Assembly (NCBI GenBank): GCA_012735535.1
Contig: JAAYHC010000045.1
Span: 1 to 41,704 of the forward strand
From: Bacillota bacterium
Lineage (GTDB): Bacteria > Bacillota > UBA5301
DNA: 41,704 nt
Direction of reading: 5' to 3'
Positions 1 to 7,300 of the stretch are shown piece after piece (the first letter of the stretch is position 1; every line of letters starts with the position of its first letter). Below the pieces are notes generated by a model that saw only the letters and a list, made by a program, of their open reading frames with translations, was not told where the DNA came from and did no database searches. A program made the position numbers and the translations under genes.

Positions 1-55
1 AGGACGCCGCCCTCTCACGGCGGTAACAGGGGTTCGAATCCCCTAGGGGCTACCA
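1..55 (+). tRNA. tRNA-Glu (anticodon CTC), 5' end cut off by the window
   Basis: The anticodon arm is a CCGCC/GGCGG stem around a seven-base loop whose centre reads CTC, which decodes GAG (Glu). The T arm (AGGGG, TTCGAAT loop, CCCCT) and the acceptor 3' strand with an encoded CCA (53-55) are intact. The acceptor 5' strand, D arm and first bases lie outside the window. A rho-independent terminator follows 12 bases later, so this is the last gene of its transcript. tRNA 3' ends are common phage integration sites, which matters because a lysis-like cassette lies next to it. Confidence 0.93.
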
Positions 56-67
56 AAACAAGCTTGT

Positions 68-104
68 CCTCTTTCGCACTGTGCCGAAAGAGGCTTTTTG
101 TTTT
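68..104 (+). terminator. Rho-independent terminator of tRNA-Glu
   Basis: A 9 bp perfect stem (68-76 with 85-93) with an 8-base loop is followed by a T-rich tract at 95-105. It ends the tRNA-Glu transcript before the minus-strand genes begin. Confidence 0.9.
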
Positions 105-120
105 TCTGCGATCCACTGAG

Positions 121-543
121 TTATTTCACTCCGCGCACAAAGCGCATTTTCGGTATGAACTCAAAGCGGACAATCTCGGCACCTTCCGCCCAGCTTGGCC
201 GAGCAGCATCTAACGTGCGATCATAGAAATGATAGATCCCCGGGATCGGATTGAACTTCTCCGGTGCATAATAGACTGCCTGAGCAATACCGAGGGCGGT
301 ACGCCACGCCGCACCCGTTGGTTGCAGCACGCGTTCAAAATTCGGGTCATCCTGGTTCCAGCTGCTGAACTGAAAAGGCTTGGTGACTACCTCTTCATAC
401 GTAGCGCCAAACCGCCCCTTCGCTTGGACCCGGTTGCGAATCACCCAGGCGACATAGAGTTGTGTTTCGAGGTTTTCCCCGCGGGCCTCGCCATAAATGG
501 TTCGTGCTAAAAATTCGATCTCTTTATCGACAAAGTCGGACAT
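121..543 (-). CDS. SleB-family cell wall hydrolase (Hydrolase_2), endolysin-like
   Basis: A 140-residue protein made almost entirely of the SleB/CwlJ catalytic domain (spore cortex-lytic or phage endolysin family). The family core LARTIYGEARGE lies at about residues 12-23 and contains the glutamate usually taken as catalytic. It is followed by VAWVIRNRV and the FSSWN segment. There is no signal peptide and no peptidoglycan-binding domain, unlike typical SleB of spores. It is the last gene of a three-gene minus-strand cassette behind a coiled-coil membrane protein and a holin-like protein, which suggests holin-dependent release. ATG start. A paralogue, about 60% identical by eye, sits at 2278-2691. 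Spore-related use cannot be excluded. Confidence 0.85.
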   Translation of the reverse strand: MSDFVDKEIEFLARTIYGEARGENLETQLYVAWVIRNRVQAKGRFGATYEEVVTKPFQFSSWNQDDPNFERVLQPTGAAWRTALGIAQAVYYAPEKFNPIPGIYHFYDRTLDAARPSWAEGAEIVRFEFIPKMRFVRGVK

Positions 544-575
544 GATAATCTGCCCCCGCCAATAGCGTCAGTAGG

Positions 576-1115
576 TCAAAAATGATAATTCAGAGTCGCT
601 ACAAAGCCATAACTGTCAGATAGCGACATTACACCGGCCGAAATCGAAACTTTACTGCTCTTCAACAGGTTATTGATAATCTTTTGCTGTTCTTCGATGA
701 GCCTTTGCAAGCGTTGATTGGATGCGATCAAGGCCGCCAGATCGGCCTCAGCCTCCTCGTACAGCCTTTTGTATTCCTGAGCGATTTGGCTCATCTCGGA
801 GTAGTACTGTAGCAACTGGTCGAACTCGTCTCCTGGCTCAACCGCCTGAACCGGACCTGTAACCAGCAGCATGATCACGAGCAGGAGCACAGGCAGTTTG
901 TCGAGCCACTCCGCCAACCTATCACTGATTTTCCGCCGCTTTTTCTGCCGCTCGACAATCTCATCCAAACTTTCTCTTTCCTCTTGGACCTCGCGGTCGA
1001 TCCGGTCGCTAATCTCTCGCCATAGGTTTACCACAGGATTTTTCCAAAACAGCCAGGCCACCACGGCCGCTATTAACGCCAGCACAAACCAGCCAACCTT
1101 TTTCAGCCAGGTCAT
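576..1115 (-). CDS. Two-hydrophobic-segment coiled-coil membrane protein, spanin-like position
   Basis: I do not recognise the family. ATG at 1115 overlaps the stop of the holin-like gene (ATGA) and has GAAGGTG upstream, so translation is coupled. The 179 residues read as: hydrophobic segment at about 6-24; highly charged helical segment at about 30-72; second hydrophobic segment at about 75-90 ending VQA-VE like a signal peptidase site; coiled-coil-like helix at about 95-150; and an amphipathic C-terminus ending NYHF. The terminal aromatic residue resembles outer-membrane beta-strand ends. Position between a holin-like gene and an endolysin-like gene suggests a lysis accessory (spanin) role. 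That function is inferred from context only. Confidence 0.6.
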   Translation of the reverse strand: MTWLKKVGWFVLALIAAVVAWLFWKNPVVNLWREISDRIDREVQEERESLDEIVERQKKRRKISDRLAEWLDKLPVLLLVIMLLVTGPVQAVEPGDEFDQLLQYYSEMSQIAQEYKRLYEEAEADLAALIASNQRLQRLIEEQQKIINNLLKSSKVSISAGVMSLSDSYGFVATLNYHF

Positions 1116-1360
1116 CTTAACACCTTCTTTTGCGCGACATTGGCCCCGAGATAGGTCAGAGCGATCCAACGCGATAGGTCAACCCAATCCGAACTATTCA
1201 GTTTGCCTAAAAACAAACTCACCGTCCCAATCAGCAGAATCACCGCGCAAATCAGAAACTTGCGACTGGCGTACTTGCTATCCGCAAAATCCTTTTCACT
1301 CTGCATTTCATATTGATCACCATCAGGACCGGCCGTACAGGAGCAGACCTTTTCCTCCAT
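1112..1360 (-). CDS. Small two-segment membrane protein, holin-like
   Basis: 82 residues, ATG at 1360 behind a strong GGAGGGAG site; longer upstream starts lack one. The N-terminus is polar with a CSC motif (cytosolic Cys pair). Two hydrophobic segments follow at about 34-52 and 60-75, and the protein ends with a short basic tail. The second segment carries a W...TYLGANVAQK pattern that I associate with small phage membrane proteins of the holin type. It is the first gene of a cassette followed by a coiled-coil membrane protein and a signal-less SleB hydrolase, the order expected for a holin/accessory/endolysin lysis module. The holin call rests on size, topology and context. Confidence 0.55.
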   Translation of the reverse strand: MEEKVCSCTAGPDGDQYEMQSEKDFADSKYASRKFLICAVILLIGTVSLFLGKLNSSDWVDLSRWIALTYLGANVAQKKVLR

Positions 1361-1381
1361 CACGCTCCCTCCTCTGGATTC

Positions 1382-1411
1382 ATCATATGAAGCACGCTGC
1401 TGTGATGACAA
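1382..1411 (-). promoter_or_regulatory. Candidate sigma-A promoter of the lysis-like cassette
   Basis: On the minus strand TTGTCA (1411-1406) and TATGAT (1387-1382) are separated by 18 bases, 22 bases upstream of the holin-like ATG. It lies just past the cytochrome terminator, so the cassette appears to be transcribed on its own. Confidence 0.5.
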
Positions 1412-1417
1412 AAGCAC

Positions 1418-1445
1418 AAAAAACGCCTACAGCAAACTGTAGGCG
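1418..1445 (-). terminator. Rho-independent terminator after the cytochrome gene
   Basis: A perfect 9 bp stem (1424-1432 with 1437-1445) with a 4-base loop is followed on the minus strand by six T residues (1423-1418). It lies 27 bases past the cytochrome stop codon and separates it from the lysis-like cassette. Confidence 0.92.
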
Positions 1446-1472
1446 TGAAGGGTTAGCAGATTATACAATTAA

Positions 1473-1841
1473 CTATTTCGCGTAAACAACACCAAAGACG
1501 CCGGTAGTTAAGTCGATCTGATGACAGCTTTGGCAGTTATTGTCCGGATTGGAAGTGAAGTGGTTGTCGCCTTCTTTGTAATGCCCTTTGTGCAAGATCG
1601 GACCAAAAGCTAATTTCCCGGTTTTATGACACCGCAGGCAGTCCTCGTAGAGTGAGTCAGCGTTGACCGGCGGATGATTGGGGTAGTTCACCTCAACCTC
1701 AGCCGCCAGACTCCATTTGTCTCCAACCGCGTGACAATTGGCCGTGCCGCATCCCTTGCCTTCGTTGGCTGCTGCCACCACCAGACTGCATGACAGACAA
1801 ATAAGTGCCAATGCCGTGAGAGCTAAGAACCATTTGCGAAT
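1473..1841 (-). CDS. Exported triheme c-type cytochrome, probable AUU start
   Basis: A small class III/c7-like cytochrome. It has one CX4CH motif (residues 31-37) and two CXXCH motifs (CLRCH, CQSCH), with extra His residues (NHPP, LHKGH, NHF) that could be distal ligands. The only conventional start in frame (TTG at 1811) would cut the signal peptide and lose its positive N-terminus. Ten codons upstream an ATT at 1841 lies 7 bases behind GGAGGG and gives IRKWF, a hydrophobic core and VAAA-NEG, a complete Sec signal peptide of about 25 residues. I therefore prefer ATT. An in-line ATG at 1849 is in another frame. The protein probably carries electrons outside the cytoplasmic membrane; its partner is unknown. 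Confidence 0.75.
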   Translation of the reverse strand: MRKWFLALTALALICLSCSLVVAAANEGKGCGTANCHAVGDKWSLAAEVEVNYPNHPPVNADSLYEDCLRCHKTGKLAFGPILHKGHYKEGDNHFTSNPDNNCQSCHQIDLTTGVFGVVYAK

Positions 1842-1907
1842 AAGACATCCCTCCAGTTTTGTGAAATAATTCTCAGTTATTATATGCCTTATGCGCCATT
1901 ATATACC

Positions 1908-2255
1908 TTACTCGTACAACGGTTCGATCTGCTCAGCCATCACCTTGATCACGTAGTAACTGCGGTTGCCCGCAAAAGTTTCGTATTCGTCAAAGATCGG
2001 CGGGGAGATAAGCTTAAAGAATTTCTTGCTCGTCGTGCGCACTATACAGCCCTCGCTAATCGGGACAGTGCTTGGCACTTCGACAAATCCGATTTCAGCG
2101 CCGGAAGGCTCGATCAACCATAATTTGTAAATCGCAAATTTTGCCTCGAGCGCTTTTCTCGCTTCGGCTTGTTTGGCCTCCGGGGTTTTGAGCAAGTTTT
2201 CTTTGATATTGCCGGTGATGTTTTCCGCTATCTTCTTCTCGATGAATTTACTCAT
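1908..2255 (-). CDS. Hypothetical protein, charged helical N-terminus
   Basis: No family recognised. 115 residues with ATG at 2255 behind GGAGGAG. Residues 1-45 are Lys/Glu/Ala-rich and predicted helical. The remainder looks like a small mixed alpha/beta domain (segments KLWLIEPSGAEIGFVEVP and YYVIKVMAEQIEPLYE). No signal peptide, membrane segment or metal motif is visible. It lies 22 bases after the second SleB gene and 66 bases before the cytochrome start, so it may be co-transcribed with either. It could belong to the phage-like group, but nothing in the protein shows this. Confidence 0.65.
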   Translation of the reverse strand: MSKFIEKKIAENITGNIKENLLKTPEAKQAEARKALEAKFAIYKLWLIEPSGAEIGFVEVPSTVPISEGCIVRTTSKKFFKLISPPIFDEYETFAGNRSYYVIKVMAEQIEPLYE

Positions 2256-2277
2256 CTTCTCCTCCGCCTCGTTGTTA

Positions 2278-2691
2278 TTATTTCACCCGCCGCCGGACAA
2301 AGCGCATATTCGGAATAAAGTTAAATCGCAGGATCTGACCGCCTTTGGCCCACGCGGGCGGGTTCTTGTCCAAAGATCGGGCATAGAAATAATAGACGTC
2401 CGGCAGTGGATTATGCATTTCGTCCGCGTAGAAAACCGCCTGGGCAATACCCAAACAACTCCGCCAAGCCGCGCCTTGCGGGTTTTGAACCTCGGCGTAA
2501 TTCGGGTCGGTGGGGTTCCAACAGCTAAATTCATTAGGCGCTGTCACTACTTCTTGATAAGTATACCCAAATAGCCCTTCGGCTCGGACACGATTCCGGA
2601 TCACCCAGGCCACATACAGCTGTGTTTCTAAGTTTTCCCCGCGCGCTTCCCCATAAATGGTACGGGCCAAGTACTCGATCTCTTGTTGCAC
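2278..2691 (-). CDS. SleB-family cell wall hydrolase, second paralogue
   Basis: A second signal-less SleB/Hydrolase_2 catalytic domain of about 137 residues. It shares the LARTIYGEARGENLETQLYV stretch exactly with the copy at 121-543 and keeps the FSCWN segment and the FIPNMRFVR C-terminus. The two differ mainly in the middle third. The chosen GTG at 2691 sits 8 bases behind AAAGGGG; a GTG at 2700 overlaps that site and is less likely. This copy has no holin-like partner beside it; the next gene downstream is the unknown 115-residue protein. The pair most likely arose by tandem duplication with later insertion or retention of the genes between them. Confidence 0.83.
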   Translation of the reverse strand: MQQEIEYLARTIYGEARGENLETQLYVAWVIRNRVRAEGLFGYTYQEVVTAPNEFSCWNPTDPNYAEVQNPQGAAWRSCLGIAQAVFYADEMHNPLPDVYYFYARSLDKNPPAWAKGGQILRFNFIPNMRFVRRRVK

Positions 2692-2724
2692 ACAGAACAC
2701 CCCTTTCGGGGATATTCTATGCGG

Positions 2725-3849
2725 CTACCAGTCTTTCCGATATATTCTATATACCTTATAGAGCTTTCCGCCCGCCCTTAAGGCATCTTGCACCATCTTC
2801 GTGTTAAACTCATGTACCGTACCGCCCTCGCCATAGGTGTAGCCGAGTCGGCGGGCGGCACAGAAAGTATGATGATACAACGCTGCTGAAACGCCTTTGC
2901 GGTGCCAATCTTTGTCGGTCATCAAGATAAAGAGTCGCGCGCCGGTGATCTTGCGCCGATAGTATAAGAATTTGGCCCAGCCGAGCGGGAATAACCGGCC
3001 GCCCAGCTTAGCCAGTACTTGGTTATAGTCAGGCAGCGCCACCGCCACCCCAATCGGCTCACCTTGGTGGGTCCGGGCGATATGGATCAAGTCCGCAACG
3101 GCAATCGGGATCAACCGGTCGGCCTCGGCCTGGATCTCCTCGAGCGTCGGCGGAACCATATCCGGCCACTCCTCCGGCCAGGACTTGTCCAAGATCTTCT
3201 TAATGTCAACGAACTCATCGTGAATCCGTGATAGGTCGATAGGATCGACCCGAAAGCCGTAACGCTCCTTAACCACCTCGACCATCCGCCCATAGCGTTC
3301 CGGCACCTGGCTTAAATCATAATAAAAGGCGAAGCGATCAAAAAATTTTTCAAACCCATAGCGTTCAAAAAAATCCACATAATATCTGGGGTTATAGGAG
3401 TTCAGCAAGACTGGCGGACTATCAAATCCTTGCACCAACAGCCCACGGTAGTCATCGCCGTTAGACGGTGAGTGGGGACCGGTGACTCCGGTCATACCCC
3501 GTTCCTTGAGCCAGTCCACCGCCGCATCAAAGAGAGCCTTGGCAATCTCGTAATCCTCTTCGGCCTCAAAAAGGGAGATGTACCCTTCTTTGCGGCACTT
3601 TTGGGCATTGAGATTTTCGTCAATGCCTACGGCCAGGCGGCCGACGACCCGCCGGCCTTTCCAAGCAAGCAGATGAGCATGAGGTCCCAAGCGCAGCAAG
3701 ACATTAGTTTCGGGCCGCATATTTTGGCGCATCTCGCTGATCAGCGGAGGAACCCAGTAGGGGTCATGACGATATAACCGGTACGCTAGTTTGACGAAAC
3801 GCTCATGATCCAGACGACTACGTGCTTCGGTGACAATCACTGCTGCCAA
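2725..3849 (-). CDS. GNAT-superfamily acyltransferase-like protein
   Basis: 374 residues, TTG start behind GGCGGAG. The sequence resembles the long two-lobed GNAT-like proteins often labelled N-acetyltransferase. The N-terminal lobe contains YRHDPYWVPPL (about residues 27-37). The C-terminal lobe contains a probable acetyl-CoA loop, DKDWHRKGVSAALYH, near residue 310, followed by helix and strand. A conserved-looking TGPHSPSNGDD motif is near residue 122. The substrate cannot be read from sequence. It is separated from the SleB gene by 33 bases and from cheY by 114 bases. No signal peptide. Confidence 0.7.
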   Translation of the reverse strand: MAAVIVTEARSRLDHERFVKLAYRLYRHDPYWVPPLISEMRQNMRPETNVLLRLGPHAHLLAWKGRRVVGRLAVGIDENLNAQKCRKEGYISLFEAEEDYEIAKALFDAAVDWLKERGMTGVTGPHSPSNGDDYRGLLVQGFDSPPVLLNSYNPRYYVDFFERYGFEKFFDRFAFYYDLSQVPERYGRMVEVVKERYGFRVDPIDLSRIHDEFVDIKKILDKSWPEEWPDMVPPTLEEIQAEADRLIPIAVADLIHIARTHQGEPIGVAVALPDYNQVLAKLGGRLFPLGWAKFLYYRRKITGARLFILMTDKDWHRKGVSAALYHHTFCAARRLGYTYGEGGTVHEFNTKMVQDALRAGGKLYKVYRIYRKDW

Positions 3850-3963
3850 GTTGGTCTCCGCCTTTACAAAAAATATACACGTACTAATTAGCCCTCACCG
3901 CGCAAAATCCTCTCTTTACGCGGTTTGCACGGTCGGCTAAATAGCGGAGGCCTGTGCAGCAAG

Positions 3964-4335
3964 CTAGCAAACGCCAACACCTAGCAGTTTGTCGAAAGCA
4001 AGCGCTACTCGTTCATACTCAAAAGGCTTGACGATAAAGTCTTTGGCCCCTGAACGAATCGCATCTTTGATAAACTCGGTCTGTCCCATTGCTGAAACCA
4101 TGATAATTTTTGCGTTGGGATCAACACCGCAGATAACTTTAACAGCCTCAAGCCCGCCGAACTCCGGCATGGTGATATCCATCGTAACCACATCCGGCCG
4201 AAGCTTGAAGTAGAGATCAACTGCAGCATAGCCATTCTCGGCCTCTCCTACTACCGTGTGCCCGAGCGCTTCAACGAGGTCGGCGAGGGTTTTCCGCATA
4301 AATGGAGCATCATCGACTATCAGTACCGTAGCCAT
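3964..4335 (-). CDS. CheY-like single-domain response regulator
   Basis: A 123-residue receiver domain alone. It has the acidic pair D8-D9, phospho-acceptor D53 in VVTMD, S81 in place of the usual Ser/Thr, and K103 in the FIVKPF motif. All positions needed for phosphorylation and Mg binding are present. ATG at 4335 is 9 bases behind AAAGGG; GTG and TTG codons just upstream are weaker choices. No kinase, chemotaxis or flagellar gene is in the window, so it is an orphan here. It probably docks on a CheA-type kinase elsewhere. It ends with Cys, which is unusual but unremarkable. Confidence 0.92.
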   Translation of the reverse strand: MATVLIVDDAPFMRKTLADLVEALGHTVVGEAENGYAAVDLYFKLRPDVVTMDITMPEFGGLEAVKVICGVDPNAKIIMVSAMGQTEFIKDAIRSGAKDFIVKPFEYERVALAFDKLLGVGVC

Positions 4336-4417
4336 CACAATCAACCCTTTCTCGCGCTTGGTTGATATTGTTATTTCTGTCTATATTTTACAGCCGACCT
4401 AGCAGGGAATGCAAGTG

Positions 4418-4448
4418 GAAAAGCCTGTGGAATATGATCCGACAGGCT
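4418..4448 (-). terminator. Probable terminator of the secretin/subunit cluster
   Basis: On the minus strand AGCCTGT (4448-4442) pairs with ACAGGCT (4428-4422), followed by TTTT. It lies 39 bases past the stop of the barrel-fused secretin paralogue. The loop is 13 bases and the T tract short, so strength is moderate. Confidence 0.6.
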
Positions 4449-4486
4449 ACGGGAAAATCGCCGGTAATGCCGGAAAGACACTCTAA

Positions 4487-6082
4487 CTAGAAGCGGAGAG
4501 TGAAGCCGAAACTGACCACCGGCTTTTCCGATTCGGTATGCTGCACCGCAGTAAATACACCAAAGCTCTCGCTAAGTGACAAGGAAACCGTTAACTCATC
4601 GTAGTGGCGTTGTTGGTCGCGATAGTTGCGAGCCAGACCAACACTGAGCCGCTTACCTTCATAACTAATTCCGCAGTCCAGAAAGGTTGCATCATACCTT
4701 ACGGTCGCCTGACCTATCCGGATCGGCAAGAACTGTGCCGACAGGTATAAGTTCCCGAACAATCTGCTCTTTTCCCTAAATCCGAGGTTTAAACCAGGCT
4801 TGTTCGGATCAGCGGTATACAAGCGGCTGATGACAAATAAGTCGCCGACTGCTCGCCAGCCGAGATCAACAAAGGCGCTCTCCTCATCCGAGACGGCAAA
4901 GCCCACTTGCACTCTGGGCATAACATCGGTTTGCAGGGTCAAACCCCAGCCCTCATCAGCCAAGTTTTTCCTGAAAGCGATAACGGTACCTTCCTGCTCC
5001 TCTGCTTTGCCGCGCTGCGGAATGAAGAAAAGCTGATCAAAGCCATCGAACGAGCCGGCTATCTGCAGCGACCCCTCGGTTATATCCGCTGCAACATCGG
5101 CTTTCAGGCTGAAAACATAATAATCCGCGGCTTGACTTCTCCGAAAACCTAGTAGTGAGCGGTGCACCCGCTCAGAACCAACGCGAATGATCGCCAGCGG
5201 CTTTGACTCTCCGACCCGGAGATCAACGATTGTCTCAACCGCTTCTTTGCGCCCCTCCGCCGGATCGGTCGAAAACGATACCGCAGTTAGAATTGAATCG
5301 GCGCCTACCTGCAGCGGCAGCAGCTCTAATAATACCCGTGACGGAGAAACCGGGAGTTCGGCCATGACCAGCGAAAGGTGGGCCCGTTTGTAAGGGGCGG
5401 TTGAAATCACCGACCGATAATCAGCCCGTTCCGAGAAGGTAGCGGGCATTTGCGTCAACGGAAAATTGATGGTAAATACCTTGGGTTGCTCTTCATTGTC
5501 CGGAGCTATTTCCAAACCGAAGCCTTTGGCTTTTTCGGCGCTGATGCGGGTGAAGGTAAATTGATAAGTTATGGTGTCCTGGTGAACCGTTCTCAGCGCA
5601 GCCGTAACAGCCTGGTCAATCAGTTTCAAATCCTCCGGCAGTGCGGTGACGGTGATGAGGCCCCGTTCGTGATTGGCCTTGATATAGTTTTTGTACTGGC
5701 CCAACTGCTGCACAACCTGGTTAACTTCGGTCGGACGCACCCGATAAACTCTGGTTTCCGCCAAGACCGGGAAGGCCGGGTCTTTGGGGTTGCGCGCCGA
5801 AACTATGGCCAGCGAGTCGTCCACAATCTGAAATGCATAATCCGTTGGCGCAAGTAGCGAGCTCAAGATCTCCGCGAGCGAAGCCCCGGAAAACTGCGCC
5901 GTCACCGACCCGGTTATATTCTCTGGACGGATAATATTAACGCCGGTTATCAGCGACAACTCGTTTAACGCCTCGGCCAGCGGCGTTTCGTAAAACTGCA
6001 CGTCAATACCGATGGCTACGCCGGAAACGGTCAGCAGCAAACAAAGTGCGAGCAGAATCGGCGCGCTGATTCGGCTACTCAT
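4487..6082 (-). CDS. Secretin paralogue fused to a C-terminal beta-barrel-like domain
   Basis: 531 residues with a signal peptide (about 1-25). An STN/N-domain follows (VQFYETPLAEALNELSLITG, about 28-47) and a second N-domain near 105-165. A degenerate secretin-like middle ends in LRVGESKPLAIIRVG. From about residue 345 to the end there are alternating polar/aromatic strands ending FGFTLRF. The first 170 residues align with the neighbouring secretin by eye (FYET-L-EALNEL; R-ITV/VVITA-P). The last part looks like an outer-membrane barrel with a terminal Phe. The ATG overlaps the secretin stop by 8 bases, so the two are translationally coupled. It may be an outer-membrane partner or gate of the secretin. 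I know no named family with this layout. Confidence 0.7.
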   Translation of the reverse strand: MSSRISAPILLALCLLLTVSGVAIGIDVQFYETPLAEALNELSLITGVNIIRPENITGSVTAQFSGASLAEILSSLLAPTDYAFQIVDDSLAIVSARNPKDPAFPVLAETRVYRVRPTEVNQVVQQLGQYKNYIKANHERGLITVTALPEDLKLIDQAVTAALRTVHQDTITYQFTFTRISAEKAKGFGLEIAPDNEEQPKVFTINFPLTQMPATFSERADYRSVISTAPYKRAHLSLVMAELPVSPSRVLLELLPLQVGADSILTAVSFSTDPAEGRKEAVETIVDLRVGESKPLAIIRVGSERVHRSLLGFRRSQAADYYVFSLKADVAADITEGSLQIAGSFDGFDQLFFIPQRGKAEEQEGTVIAFRKNLADEGWGLTLQTDVMPRVQVGFAVSDEESAFVDLGWRAVGDLFVISRLYTADPNKPGLNLGFREKSRLFGNLYLSAQFLPIRIGQATVRYDATFLDCGISYEGKRLSVGLARNYRDQQRHYDELTVSLSLSESFGVFTAVQHTESEKPVVSFGFTLRF

Positions 6083-7283
6083 TGAAGTTCACAACCTCTT
6101 CCGCGCTCACGAAGACCATCAGCTTCCGCTCATCCTGGGAATCCAGGAACGAGCGAAACAGCCAACCGGCGATGGGTATACTGCCGAGAATCGGAATACG
6201 CGAATCGGTGTTCGCCTCGCTTAAGACCGTCAATCCGGAGATCATCGCCACTTCACCGGCTTCGACTTGCACGGTGGTTTGGAGCTCACTGTGGTAGACG
6301 GTCGGCTCTTTATCAGTCTTTGATAGATAGCTGATCTCCGGAACGATGCTCAGCATGATCTTTCCGTTATCCAAGATGGTCGGTGTTGCGGTCAACCGGA
6401 CTCCGGCCTCAATGCTCTTTAACTGTGTTGATGTTGAGTTGTCCGTCGTTTTGTACTCAACAATGCGCGTCTCCCCGGTAAAGAGAACCGCTTCCTTGCC
6501 GTCAGCCACGATTATGGTGGGATCTGCATGAATCTTGCCGGCTTTATCAGCTTGCAAAGCTTTGAATTTGCTAACCAAACTGCCGAACAAATCAGTCTGC
6601 AAACTCAAGGAATTGTCGGTCAGACCTAAAAAGGCCAGCCAGTTCGGGTTGATGCTCTGCCCCCGACGTACATCTAGTTCGAACTTGTCAAGCCCCCATT
6701 TTTTCAGCTCAGAGGTGGATATCTCCGTGACCAAAGCCTTGATCTTGACTTGGCGAACAACCGGCGGCCGATCGATTTCGGCGATAACCGCCATGATTTT
6801 GTCCAAGAGCTCCGGTGGTGCGGTGATCACGACCTGGTTGCCTTCGCGTGAATACTCGATATATTTTTCCGCATACGACGGCAGGATCGGAGCAAGATCC
6901 TTGGCTAGCAGATGGTTGAGCCTAATGACCCGCGATTCGGCCAGATTATGAAAGACTCGGTTTAGCGGGTCGGGTAGGCCAACTAAATAGTAACCCTCTC
7001 CGCGGGTAAAGGTATAGCCACCCGGCAGACACAGTAATCTGAGGGCCTCATCTAAGGGAACATCGTTCAAGTTCAAGGTGACCATACCGCTAACGGTATT
7101 GTCCATTAAGATGTTGACCCCGGATTGGAGGGCGAGTTCGTTGAGCGCCTCGCGGAGGTCGGTTTCATAAAACATCACCGATACCCGTGGCATCTCTTCT
7201 TGGGCCAGCACAGTTGGTAAGAGCCAAGAAAACATCGCTACCAGGCTTAGGAACACACAGACCACAATGCGTTTGCTGTTCAT
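6075..7283 (-). CDS. Secretin (GspD/PilQ superfamily), short form
   Basis: 402 residues with a signal peptide (about 1-27 ending VLA). An STN domain follows (FYETDLREALNELALQSG, near 40), then an N1-like domain (about 115-175) and the secretin core (about 180-398). The core has the classic VEAGEVAMISGL, RIPILGSIPIAGWLFR and KLMVFVSAE elements. Secretins form the ring channel of type II and III secretion and type IV pili in an outer membrane. This one is short, lacks extra N-domains, and has no pilotin-binding S domain visible. It lies 17 bases after the chaperone-like gene. No GspE/PilB ATPase or platform protein is nearby, so the classical systems are not supported by context. Confidence 0.88.
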   Translation of the reverse strand: MNSKRIVVCVFLSLVAMFSWLLPTVLAQEEMPRVSVMFYETDLREALNELALQSGVNILMDNTVSGMVTLNLNDVPLDEALRLLCLPGGYTFTRGEGYYLVGLPDPLNRVFHNLAESRVIRLNHLLAKDLAPILPSYAEKYIEYSREGNQVVITAPPELLDKIMAVIAEIDRPPVVRQVKIKALVTEISTSELKKWGLDKFELDVRRGQSINPNWLAFLGLTDNSLSLQTDLFGSLVSKFKALQADKAGKIHADPTIIVADGKEAVLFTGETRIVEYKTTDNSTSTQLKSIEAGVRLTATPTILDNGKIMLSIVPEISYLSKTDKEPTVYHSELQTTVQVEAGEVAMISGLTVLSEANTDSRIPILGSIPIAGWLFRSFLDSQDERKLMVFVSAEEVVNFNE

Positions 7284-7300
7284 GAGATCACCTCGGCTGA

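Noticed and set aside
871-1485. A 204-codon plus-strand open frame
   Set aside because: It lies antisense to the membrane protein and holin-like genes, has Ser/Arg-rich composition with no domain, and crosses the terminator and promoter there.
1-4400. A second copy of the tRNA-Glu 3' end as an attachment site
   Set aside because: I looked for a repeat of the T-arm/acceptor sequence and found none in the window, so no att pair can be claimed.
4487-7283. A classical type II secretion or type IV pilus locus
   Set aside because: No ATPase, platform protein, prepilin peptidase or prepilin cleavage motif is encoded nearby; only the secretin part matches.
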